Origin: CAZGUX01 sp046160045
GTDB lineage: Bacteria; Acidobacteriota; Terriglobia; Bryobacterales; Bryobacteraceae
DNA: 11,359 nucleotides
Assembly (NCBI GenBank): GCA_046160045.1
Contig: JBJXGR010000416.1
Location: 1-11,359, forward strand
Reading direction: 5' to 3'
How positions within the stretch are numbered: position 1 is the stretch's first letter; every line of letters begins with the position of its first letter. Below, one piece after another: positions 1 through 6,637 of the stretch. Under the pieces are notes generated by a model that saw nothing but the letters and a program-made list of their open reading frames with translations, had not been told where the DNA came from and did no database searches. Made by a program: the position numbers and the translations under genes.

Positions 1-69
1 AAGATCTTGCATCCTTATCCGAGCGTGCGCTTCGACGCTCGCATCCAAGGCAGGAGCCGTGTGCGTTAG
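1..69 (+). CDS. Group II intron reverse transcriptase/maturase, C-terminal tail (partial)
   Basis: Frame 1 is open from the first base to TAG at 67-69 and gives 22 residues, KILHPYPSVRF followed by DARIQGRSRVR. As I recall, HPYP-x-x-RF and a GRSR-type ending recur at the C-terminus of group II intron-encoded proteins; this comes from memory and was not searched. The frame ends inside domain V of the same intron: codons AGG-AGC-CGT-GTG-CGT-TAG cover 52-69, so the bases of the domain V catalytic AGC triad (55-57) also code for serine. The protein would bind the intron RNA, act as a maturase and copy it during retrohoming. The reverse transcriptase fingers, the palm and the YADD motif lie outside the window, so I cannot say whether the protein is intact. 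Confidence 0.7.
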   Translation, partial: KILHPYPSVRFDARIQGRSRVR

Positions 70-86
70 GAGCGCTCGCACGGATC
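54..86 (+). ncRNA. Group II intron domain V hairpin
   Basis: The lower helix pairs 54-62 with 78-86 (G54-C86, A55-T85, G56 opposite A84, C57-G83, C58-G82, G59-C81, T60-A80, G61-C79, T62-G78). Then comes a two-base bulge on the 3' side (T76-C77), and an upper helix of 63-67 with 71-75 capped by A68-G69-G70. This is the domain V plan: an AGC triad at 55-57 near the base and a 2-nt bulge that positions catalytic metals. Two points differ from the usual form. The loop is not a GNRA tetraloop, and the G of the triad faces A rather than U. Confidence 0.8.
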
Positions 87-88
87 TG

Positions 89-124
89 TGCGGGGGGCGG
101 TCAGCGATGGCCGTCCCTACCGCG
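89..124 (+). ncRNA. Group II intron domain VI hairpin with branch-point A119
   Basis: The upper helix is ten uninterrupted pairs, 94-103 with 108-117 (two of them G-T wobbles: 97/114 and 101/110), capped by a GCGA tetraloop at 104-107. The lower helix pairs 89-93 with 120-124 (T89-G124 is a wobble). T118 and A119 are left bulged between the helices. The bulged A is where the branching 2'-OH nucleophile sits in domain VI, and it is 7 nt from the terminal C126. Confidence 0.8.
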
Positions 125-254
125 ACCGTTTTTTCACAGCCTCATAGTGTCGCGCGCGCAACCACCAGCGCCGGGAACGGACAACAATGGAGGTTCGCGG
201 CCTCAGCGTCCCGTGGGAATCTGGCTTCTTGCCGCAGACGACGCCCCCGCGCAG

Positions 255-2711
255 TCAAGGCCTGAAGTGGAACCGTCTCACGGGCAGCGGCATCTCCGAG
301 TCCGCTCCCCTCACGCTCTTCCAGACAATCTCGTTCAACGCGAACATCGGTGTCCGGTCGTAGTCGGAGAAATCCATCTCCATGGACTCCCGCGCGCCCC
401 ATGCGAGCGGCGAGTTCCTCGCGTTGACATCGATTTGCGGGGGCACGAGTACGTAGGGCGTCAGGTCGGGCGTTTCGGCAAAGGCGGCGTACATCGGAGT
501 GGCCGCCGCGTCGAACTGCGTCATCGGCGGGAGGCCGAGCAGCAATTGCATCGTTCTCAGCAGGGAAGACGTAGTGTACAGCGTGGAATCGACGGCGCGG
601 CGGCGGGTGTAGGGGCTGATCACAAGGCCTACGGTGCGCCTGGCGTCGACGTGGTCGGATCCGTCCTGCGCGTCGTCTTCGATCACGAAGATCGCCGTCT
701 GGGGCCAGTACCGGCTGCGGCTGACACGCTCGACCAGCATTCCGACGGCCCAATCATTGTTGGCGACCGCCGCCGAAGGAGTCGCCACTCCGGGGCGCGT
801 GCCTTGCGTGTGGTCCTCCCCCAGGCTCATCACGATGAAGTTGGGCAGGCGCTTCTGCGGATCCGGCTGATCGAAGTTCTTTTCGTACTCGTCGAACTCC
901 GCGATGAAGACTTTTACGTTGTCCGTGTCCCGCATGCCGGGAAGGCGGAACTTCGGCGCGACGTGCCCGACCAGGCCGGCGATGCCCGCGCGAGCCTGCA
1001 TTTGCGAACCATCGCTTACCCGTTCGGCGTACTCGCCATAACTGCGGTAGGTCAAACCTTTGCGGGCTGCCAGGTCCCACATGTGCCCGGATGACGGCAC
1101 GTAGCCGAAGCTGTAGCCGGACTTGCTGATCCCTCCGTAGTTGGGCGGCCACAGCTTTTCGTTGAAGTCCGTCGCATAGGCGGAGTTCGACCAGGAGTGA
1201 CCATCGACGCTGACCTCGCCATCACAGTAGAGGTTGTCGAACAGGACGAACTCGTCGGCGATCTTGTGATGGTTAGGCGTCACCTTTTGTCCGAAGATGG
1301 TCAGCCGCGGATCCCCATTGCCCTTCGGCAAATCGCCGAGAACCTGATCGTAAGTACGGTTTTCCTTGATGATGTAGATGACGTGCTGGATCGGGGATCC
1401 GGCTCCAACTTCGCGCGGCACGATCGTCGGCCCGGCGGCCGGCGGCTTGGCCTTCGCCAGCAGGTCATCGTTGTAGGGTGAGTTCGACATCGCCTGTTTG
1501 GTGTAGGCCGCGATCTCAGTCTTCAGATTGCCCAACGGGATGACGCTGACCGCCCCGCGCTGAAGAGACTTGACGGAGCCCTTTCCTTCGCCCTCATCGC
1601 GCAGCGGGCTGTGTGGACCACGCACGTTTGCGTAACCGCCCAGTCCTTTGGCCGACCCCACATACAACTGGCGGCCATCCGCGCTCAACGCCAGCGCCGA
1701 GGGGTACCAGGCCGTTGGGATAAATCCCAGCACATGGCTCTCCTCGCGTTCAGCGACGTTAATCACCGCGACATTGTTATTGTCCGCATTCGCCACAAAC
1801 AGCATCCGCTGAGCTGGGTCCAGTGCCAGGGCGTTTGGCGTTGACCCGACCGGCGCCATGCGGTGCATGGCGGTATTGATCACCTCAATCGCCCGTAACG
1901 CTCTGGTATCGACAACATAGACCGAGTTCTCGTTTCCACAAGCGACATAAAGCCGCCCGTCTTTCGCGAGCACCATGTCGTTGGGGTTGTTGCCCACACG
2001 CACGACCCCCCGTACGCGACGGGTCGCCGTGTCCACGACGCTTACCGATTTACTCGACCAGTTCGAGACGAACAACATCTCGCCCTTGGCATCAAGGACG
2101 ACGTCATACGGATTGATCTCGGTCGGGATCTCCGCCAACCGTTCTCGCGTCTGAGTGTTGAAGACCACGACCTGCCCGGCGCCCGAACCGGTGCCACGAT
2201 TCGCGGCATAGAGCCATGGCTTGGTAGGGTGGTGCACCAGGCCCGACCAGTAAATCTGGTTGAGCGGCAGCCTGTGCTCGTAGACGGCGGTTGGCCGATC
2301 GCTGAGTTTGGCGCCTGCATAACCGAATGCGTATACGGGAGCAGCAGTGGGATCACGGCGGCTGTCCGCGTTGCCTCCCGAGACAAAGAGCGTCTCCCCC
2401 TTGGGCGACCACGCCAGCCCGAACCATGCCGATTTGAGCGGAATCCGCTGCGTGGGCTCAACCGTATGGGGATCGACGACGACCAGGCCATGCGGATTGA
2501 AGCCCGAGTGCAGGGAGATCACCCGCTTGCCATCCATCGTCGGCAACACTCGCAACACATAGTCGTTGGTGATGACATGCTTGCCCGCCGGGGTCAGGCG
2601 CCAGCCATTAGGGAGGTCATAGCCATTGGGGATCGCCTTCGGAAACTGGGCGAACGCGAAGGAGCAGGCGAGAAGAACGGACGCGGGGACTCGCACGGCT
2701 ACAGTGTACAA
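255..2711 (-). CDS. Secreted YVTN beta-propeller / phosphoesterase-family protein
   Basis: The protein has two modules. The N-terminal half holds YVTN/cytochrome-D1-type propeller blades, with repeats such as INPYDVVLD, LFVSNW, VGNNPNDMVL, LYVAC, GSTPNALALD, LFVANADNNNVAVI and YPSALALSADG. The C-terminal part resembles the bacterial phosphoesterase family (phospholipase C / acid phosphatase type, PF04185): KENRTYDQVLG, DNLYCDGEVSVDGHSW, EDHTQGT and IEDDAQDGSDHVDARRT supply the acidic and histidine residues expected for metal binding. A hydrophobic stretch, VPASVLLACSFAFAQ, is a signal peptide cut either after AFA or as a lipoprotein at LLAC, so the product should be periplasmic or outside the cell. 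Substrate is not evident. The start is uncertain: TTG 2711 and GTG 2696 both place the signal peptide correctly. GTG 2807 also opens the frame, but it adds 32 residues that do not look like a signal peptide and covers the rightward promoter. No clear Shine-Dalgarno precedes any of the three. It is divergent from the TonB receptor gene. Confidence 0.85.
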   Translation of the reverse strand: MYTVAVRVPASVLLACSFAFAQFPKAIPNGYDLPNGWRLTPAGKHVITNDYVLRVLPTMDGKRVISLHSGFNPHGLVVVDPHTVEPTQRIPLKSAWFGLAWSPKGETLFVSGGNADSRRDPTAAPVYAFGYAGAKLSDRPTAVYEHRLPLNQIYWSGLVHHPTKPWLYAANRGTGSGAGQVVVFNTQTRERLAEIPTEINPYDVVLDAKGEMLFVSNWSSKSVSVVDTATRRVRGVVRVGNNPNDMVLAKDGRLYVACGNENSVYVVDTRALRAIEVINTAMHRMAPVGSTPNALALDPAQRMLFVANADNNNVAVINVAEREESHVLGFIPTAWYPSALALSADGRQLYVGSAKGLGGYANVRGPHSPLRDEGEGKGSVKSLQRGAVSVIPLGNLKTEIAAYTKQAMSNSPYNDDLLAKAKPPAAGPTIVPREVGAGSPIQHVIYIIKENRTYDQVLGDLPKGNGDPRLTIFGQKVTPNHHKIADEFVLFDNLYCDGEVSVDGHSWSNSAYATDFNEKLWPPNYGGISKSGYSFGYVPSSGHMWDLAARKGLTYRSYGEYAERVSDGSQMQARAGIAGLVGHVAPKFRLPGMRDTDNVKVFIAEFDEYEKNFDQPDPQKRLPNFIVMSLGEDHTQGTRPGVATPSAAVANNDWAVGMLVERVSRSRYWPQTAIFVIEDDAQDGSDHVDARRTVGLVISPYTRRRAVDSTLYTTSSLLRTMQLLLGLPPMTQFDAAATPMYAAFAETPDLTPYVLVPPQIDVNARNSPLAWGARESMEMDFSDYDRTPMFALNEIVWKSVRGADSEMPLPVRRFHFRP

Positions 2712-2774
2712 GGTTTGCGTGACAACGTCGTGACGCCGGCAACGGTGAGCGCGATGAATCGCCGCTTCGCAGTG

Positions 2775-2790
2775 TGCAGACCTGTCTGCA
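2775..2790. promoter_or_regulatory. Perfect 7+2+7 palindrome, candidate operator
   Basis: TGCAGAC at 2775-2781 and GTCTGCA at 2784-2790 are exact inverted copies separated by CT. The palindrome lies in the gap between the two divergent genes, ending 7 bp before the -35 element of the rightward promoter. It is centred near -50 from that promoter's expected start, which would suit a dimeric regulator. The regulator is not in the window, and a chance palindrome cannot be excluded. Confidence 0.4.
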
Positions 2791-2797
2791 ATACGGG

Positions 2798-2826
2798 GTG
2801 ACACCACTCACGAGTTTGGGTATACT
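2798..2826 (+). promoter_or_regulatory. Sigma70-type promoter of the TonB receptor gene
   Basis: GTGACA at 2798-2803 and TATACT at 2821-2826 each match the -35 (TTGACA) and -10 (TATAAT) consensus at five of six positions, with an ideal 17-bp spacer. Transcription would begin near 2833, leaving a leader of about 95 nt before the ATG at 2929. The promoter lies over the region between GTG 2807 and TTG 2711 of the opposite gene. This argues that the leftward coding region starts at 2711 or 2696. Confidence 0.6.
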
Positions 2827-2873
2827 CGAAACCAAATGCGATGTCGGGCTCACGGATCCCGGCATGGGGCGAG

Positions 2874-2890
2874 ACCCGGCACGACCGGGT
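2874..2890 (+). other. Small hairpin in the leader of the TonB receptor mRNA
   Basis: ACCCGG (2874-2879) and CCGGGT (2885-2890) form a six-pair stem with a CACGA loop. It lies about 28 nt upstream of the ribosome-binding site, inside the predicted leader. There is no T-tract, so it is not a terminator. It may stabilise the message or be incidental. Confidence 0.3.
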
Positions 2891-2928
2891 ATCACAATCG
2901 AAACAGACAAGAGAATTAAGGAGGTTTC

Positions 2929-5900
2929 ATGAGCAGAAGCGCATTCGCTTTCGCAGTCGCTTTGATCGTTCTTATGACCGGCTCGCTATGGGGCCAGGAA
3001 ATCACTGGTTCCATCACGGGCGTAGTGACCGATTCGACGGGCGCGTTGATGGCCAACGTAAAGGTCACCGTGACCAACACGGGTACCAATGTCTCCAAGG
3101 TCGTGCAAACCGGTCCCAGCGGCGCTTACCGCGTACCGTTCCTTTTCTTCGGGACGTACCGGGTCTCGGCGGAATCGCAGGGATTCAAGACGACCATTGT
3201 GGAAAACGTCACACTTTCGACCAGTGAGGAAGCGCGCGTCGACGTGGCTCTGACCGTCGGACAGGTCAGCGAGGTCGTAAACATTTCGGAGAGCGCCGTC
3301 TCGCTCAAGAGCGAGGAGTTTTCGGTCGCGACCACGCTCGGCAAGGATCAGATCGTGCAACTCCCGTTGGTTGGCAGGCAGGTGATCGCGGCGACCCTGC
3401 TTGCGCCTGGCGCTTACTTTGTCAACAACAACAGCAAGGCGCAGCGTGATGCGGGTTTCGTCCGGCGTAACGGCGTCTCGTTGAGCGTCAATGGCCTTAC
3501 CGATCTGTCGAACAAGTTCTACTACGACGGTATCGAAGGCATGAACTTCGACGGCGGCACCCGCGCCTTCGACCCCGCCCTGGAAGCGGTCCAGGAAATC
3601 AAGGTGCAGGTGAACTCCAACTCCGCCGAGTACGGCGGCGCTGCCGGAGCGTCCGTCAACATCGTGACCAAGGCCGGTACGAACGACTTCCACGGCCACG
3701 CCTACGAATACCTTCAGAACGACAAGTTCAACGCGTTTCAGAAGGACGCCAAGACCCTGCGCGCCCGCCAGGTCGCATCCAATCAGCTCGTGACGTCGAA
3801 CAAGCCCGTGGTGCGGAACAACGTCTTCGGCGGCGGCGCCGGCGGCCCGATCCAGAAGGACAAGGCGTTCTTCTTCGGCAATGTCGAAGGGATCCGAGGC
3901 ACCCGTGCCGGTCAGTTCGGCCAGCGGACCATCCCCACTGTCAAGATGCGTAACGGCGACTTCACCGAGTTTATCTCCAGCCGCCTTCCCACACTGAAAG
4001 ATCCCTTGAATGTCGAGGGCGACAACAATGGCGTTTTTGACAACCCGGCCAACATGCGCCGGTTCATGCACCCAACCTCCCTCAAGGTTCTCGATCTGGT
4101 TCCGCTGCCGACCAACAGCGCCCTGATCAACAATTTCCAGGGGCCCTTCAACCCGGCGAAAATCCACACCAACGAATACACAGCCCGGGTCGACTACCGG
4201 TTTTCGGACAGGGACTCCGTGTACGGACGATACATCGGCAACTTCAACGACGACTTTGTCGGGGACATGTTTCCGTTGTTCGGCCCCGGGGGCGGCGACC
4301 GGAGTTATAAGCGCCTCCGCCGCAACCAGAACCTGAGTCTGTCGGAGACCCACGTCTTCTCCTCGAACATCTTCAATGAAGCGCGCGCGGGTTGGAACCG
4401 CAGCCTGACCTTCGAGGAATTGGAGACCAGCTTCAAGCGGGACGTGGGCAAGGAGTTGGGCTTGGCGGATCAATTGCCAAACGCCCGCGAACCGCTCGAG
4501 TGGGGACCTCCGAATTTCAACATTGGCGCCAGTTCCTCTGCGCTCGGACTGCCCGGCCTTCGCGGCGGAGCTCCGTGGAACCCCAATGGCGGCCAGATCT
4601 GGCACTTCGCCGACAACCTTTCCATCATGGCCGGCAAGCACTCGTTCAAGACCGGTTTCACCATCATGCGGCGCAACAACGTCTTCATCGAGACGCTGAG
4701 CGCACGCGGCGTCTTCGGATTCGGCGGCGCTCCCGGTGGCGCGTACACGGGCGACGGTCTGGTCGACTTCATGCTCGGCTACATGTCCTCAGCCACGGTG
4801 GGCGTTGCTCCTCTGCACGGGCGTCCCAATCAGTTTTGGGACGGGTTCTACTTTCAGGATGACTGGAAAGCCACCTCGAACCTGACCCTCAACTTCGGCG
4901 TCCGCTGGGATTACTTCCAGCCGTGGAAGGAACTGCGGGACCATTGGGCCAACTTCGACATCCCCAGCGGTCAGATGGTGTACGCCAAGAATGCGACCGA
5001 AGCTCAGGGCGGCCGCGCCCTGAAGTTTGGTGACAAGAACAACTGGGGTCCGCGGATGGGCTTCGCCTGGCGTCCCATGGGACTGCAGAACACCGTGGTC
5101 CGCGGCGGCTACGGCGTCTACTACGAACAGGAACATCCCAGCGGACCCATCCTCAACGCGATCAATCCGCCGCCCGGCGGGATTGGCGCTCCCGGCGCCC
5201 TGTACGCCGGTTTCGGCTTCACCCGCGACTACGTGGCGCCCGCGCTGGCGACCAATCCTTTGCCGACATTGTTCTTTGACAATTTCTCCAGGGGCTCGGC
5301 CAGCGTTCCGGCCCGAGTCGGCGTCCAGGCCAACGACCCCAACATGCGCGACACCTACGTCCAGCAATGGAATCTCTCCGTGCAGCAGCGCATGGGCAAC
5401 AACTCCTTCGAAGTAGGCTACGTGGCCAACAAGAGCAACAAGATCTTCACCTCCTACAACCTGAATACGGCGGGCGATTTCGCCTCCCGCTTTGTCCTCG
5501 GGACGGCTGCGTTTATTTATCCGGGCTTCTCCGGCATCAGCTACCGCATGTCAGACGGTTCCGGTCAATACCATTCGATGCAGGCCAAGTTCGAGCGGCG
5601 CGTGCCAGGCGGGATGTTCCTTACCTCCTACACCTGGGGCCACGCGATCGGCGATGCTGAGCAAGGGCAGAGCGCGGTCGGGGTAGGCAACCCGGGCGCA
5701 TTCCATTTTGCCAGCAACCGCAAGCTGGACAAATCGTCCACCACATTCGACATCCGGCAGCGCTTGGTGTCGTCCGTTGTTTATGACCTGCCGTTCCTCA
5801 AGAAATCCGACAACCTGTTGTCCAAAGTGCTCGGCGGGTGGCAGGCCAACGGCATCTTCACTGCCCAAACCGGGAACGGCGCGCAAGTGGCCGACGGCAC

Positions 5901-6312
5901 GGGCCTGGCGGATTCGTGGTCCCGCTTCGACCGGCCGGACATGGTCGCCAACCCCCTGCTCGGGCGCGGCGACCGGACCGAATCCCGATACTTCAATGTC
6001 GATGCCTTCCAAGTCGTCCGGCAACCGCGGTTCGGAACGGCTCCCCGCATGATGATCCGCAATCCGGGCATTTGGAACCTGGACACCACGTTCTCCAAGA
6101 AGTTCTTCCTGCGGGAGTCCATGTACTTCGAACTGCGGGCCGACATGTACAACCTGTTTAACCACGCCAACTGGCAGACGCTCGACACCACGATTCGCGA
6201 CGTCAGCAACCCGAACATTGGCGCGCCAGGAACGCTGACCAATCCCTATGGCCGTGTCATCGGTTTCGGCCAACCCAGGGAAATGCAGTTGGGCTTGAAG
6301 TTCATCTTCTGA
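2929..6312 (+). CDS. Oar-like TonB-dependent outer-membrane receptor
   Basis: At 1127 residues it is typical of the large Acidobacteriota TonB-dependent transporters. It starts with a signal peptide (about residues 1-22, ending SLWG before QEITG), then a carboxypeptidase-regulatory-like beta-sandwich (about 25-115; GVVTDSTGALMANVKVTVTN, GAYRVPFLFFGTYRV). Next comes a plug-like region (about 125-250; LPLVGR, VQEIKVQVNSNSAEYGGAAG, VNIVTKAGTN), and then a long outer-membrane barrel ending in LGLKFIF with the C-terminal phenylalanine usual for BAM-assembled proteins. Such receptors import substrates with energy from TonB-ExbBD; the ligand cannot be read from sequence. The start is firm: AAGGAGG at 2918-2924 precedes ATG 2929. 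It is transcribed from its own promoter and ends 26 bp before a strong stem-loop. No SusD-like partner is next to it, and I saw no clear TonB box. Long frames antisense to it are shadows of its GC-rich codon pattern. Confidence 0.92.
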   Translation: MSRSAFAFAVALIVLMTGSLWGQEITGSITGVVTDSTGALMANVKVTVTNTGTNVSKVVQTGPSGAYRVPFLFFGTYRVSAESQGFKTTIVENVTLSTSEEARVDVALTVGQVSEVVNISESAVSLKSEEFSVATTLGKDQIVQLPLVGRQVIAATLLAPGAYFVNNNSKAQRDAGFVRRNGVSLSVNGLTDLSNKFYYDGIEGMNFDGGTRAFDPALEAVQEIKVQVNSNSAEYGGAAGASVNIVTKAGTNDFHGHAYEYLQNDKFNAFQKDAKTLRARQVASNQLVTSNKPVVRNNVFGGGAGGPIQKDKAFFFGNVEGIRGTRAGQFGQRTIPTVKMRNGDFTEFISSRLPTLKDPLNVEGDNNGVFDNPANMRRFMHPTSLKVLDLVPLPTNSALINNFQGPFNPAKIHTNEYTARVDYRFSDRDSVYGRYIGNFNDDFVGDMFPLFGPGGGDRSYKRLRRNQNLSLSETHVFSSNIFNEARAGWNRSLTFEELETSFKRDVGKELGLADQLPNAREPLEWGPPNFNIGASSSALGLPGLRGGAPWNPNGGQIWHFADNLSIMAGKHSFKTGFTIMRRNNVFIETLSARGVFGFGGAPGGAYTGDGLVDFMLGYMSSATVGVAPLHGRPNQFWDGFYFQDDWKATSNLTLNFGVRWDYFQPWKELRDHWANFDIPSGQMVYAKNATEAQGGRALKFGDKNNWGPRMGFAWRPMGLQNTVVRGGYGVYYEQEHPSGPILNAINPPPGGIGAPGALYAGFGFTRDYVAPALATNPLPTLFFDNFSRGSASVPARVGVQANDPNMRDTYVQQWNLSVQQRMGNNSFEVGYVANKSNKIFTSYNLNTAGDFASRFVLGTAAFIYPGFSGISYRMSDGSGQYHSMQAKFERRVPGGMFLTSYTWGHAIGDAEQGQSAVGVGNPGAFHFASNRKLDKSSTTFDIRQRLVSSVVYDLPFLKKSDNLLSKVLGGWQANGIFTAQTGNGAQVADGTGLADSWSRFDRPDMVANPLLGRGDRTESRYFNVDAFQVVRQPRFGTAPRMMIRNPGIWNLDTTFSKKFFLRESMYFELRADMYNLFNHANWQTLDTTIRDVSNPNIGAPGTLTNPYGRVIGFGQPREMQLGLKFIF

Positions 6313-6338
6313 CCGGTTGTGCTTGCCGGGTTGCCAAC

Positions 6339-6367
6339 GCAACCCCACGGCTTGGCCGTGGGGTTGC
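6339..6367 (+). terminator. 13-bp perfect stem-loop after the TonB receptor gene
   Basis: Bases 6339-6351 (GCAACCCCACGGC) pair perfectly with 6355-6367 around a TTG loop, starting 26 bp after the stop codon. The strength and position fit a transcription terminator. The expected T-tract is missing (CCGTCTTCTG follows), so it may instead act as a 3' stabilising hairpin or need Rho. Confidence 0.55.
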
Positions 6368-6375
6368 CGTCTTCT

Positions 6376-6399
6376 GAGCCGCGAGCGTGAGCGAGCTGC
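6376..6399 (+). repeat. Structured intergenic repeat, copy 1
   Basis: This copy begins GAGCCGCGAGCGTGAGCGAG. It folds as a hairpin: C6379-G6398, G6381-C6396 and C6382-G6395 form the outer stem with one C/T mismatch (6380/6397). A tandem GA/GA pair follows (6383-6384 with 6393-6394), then G6385-C6392 and C6386-G6391, with a GTGA loop. G6378-C6399 extends the base. I recall similar GAGCCGCGA-type units being scattered between genes in Acidobacteriota, where they get translated as RGSE-like peptides. That is memory, not a search. Confidence 0.6.
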
Positions 6400-6409
6400 G
6401 TTTTCTTCG

Positions 6410-6433
6410 GAGCCGCGACCGTAAGGGAGCGGT
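6410..6433 (+). repeat. Structured intergenic repeat, copy 2
   Basis: This is the second copy, offset by 34 bp. Bases 6413-6432 read CCGC-GA-CC-GTAA-GG-GA-GCGG and fold as a four-pair outer stem, a tandem GA/GA mismatch, two C-G pairs and a GTAA loop. Compared with copy 1, the first inner pair has switched from G-C to C-G, so pairing is kept. G6412-T6433 adds a wobble pair at the base. Confidence 0.6.
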
Positions 6434-6573
6434 GGCGGGTGGCCCATTTCGATTTCTGCACACCTTCTAAACTAAGCCGTGGGGTCACGTTGGGTCTGCG
6501 GGTCTCCCGACGCCACATTCGTCCGTGCGTAGCTCCCCACCTCAGCCGGCAAACTGGCGGCGCGTCTCCCGCC
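6434..6573. other. Intergenic stretch with no recognised feature
   Basis: This is the middle of the 325-bp gap between the TonB receptor gene and the helicase gene. I see no convincing gene, promoter or strong hairpin in it. The short open frames crossing it have no recognisable protein content. Confidence 0.5.
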
Positions 6574-6603
6574 GTTGCGAAAACCCCTGTTGCGAAAACC
6601 CCT
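6574..6603 (+). repeat. 15-bp perfect tandem duplication upstream of the helicase gene
   Basis: GTTGCGAAAACCCCT occurs twice head-to-tail (6574-6588 and 6589-6603), with four further bases (TTGC, 6603-6606) resembling a third start. The unit is a multiple of three. If translation began at TTG 6575 it would encode RKPLLRKPL ahead of the helicase. The ATG at 6638 is the better start, so the duplication probably lies in the upstream region. Confidence 0.65.
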
Positions 6604-6637
6604 TGCCTGGTGGCAAAGAAAAAGCGAAAATAGGCCG

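Larger units (their letters stand above)
1..126 (+). mobile_element. 3' end of a group II intron (domains V and VI), cut by the window edge
   Basis: Group II introns are self-splicing ribozymes that move by retrotransposition with the help of an intron-encoded reverse transcriptase. The 3' architecture is complete here. A domain V hairpin occupies 54-86, a two-base linker (87-88) follows, and a domain VI hairpin occupies 89-124 with bulged T118 and A119. A125-C126 follows as the terminal AY dinucleotide, exactly 7 nt after the presumed branch-point A119, which is the spacing known for this class of ribozyme. The predicted 3' exon starts at 127. The end of a maturase frame overlaps domain V. 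Domains I-III, the 5' splice site and most of the ORF lie left of the window. The intron lies antisense to, and 128 bp beyond the stop of, the leftward phosphoesterase gene. The 3' boundary is inferred from structure, not from a spliced or empty site. Confidence 0.85.

Noticed and set aside
142..254. In-frame continuation after the phosphoesterase stop (readthrough or longer ancestral C-terminus)
   Set aside because: The frame stays open for about 40 codons until a stop near the intron end, but the residues are basic and low-complexity and nothing suggests that TGA 255-257 is recoded.
147..1094. 315-codon plus frame at the left side
   Set aside because: It runs antisense to the phosphoesterase C-terminal domain, whose conserved motifs are clear on the other strand.
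2986..4641. 551-codon open frame antisense to the TonB receptor gene
   Set aside because: It mirrors the codon periodicity of a strongly supported gene in GC-rich DNA, and its product shows no recognisable motif or signal.
5551..6447. 298-codon minus frame beginning in the intergenic repeats (PYGRGSE-like N-terminus)
   Set aside because: The N-terminus is translated repeat sequence and the rest is antisense to the receptor gene; this is a well-known type of false gene call.
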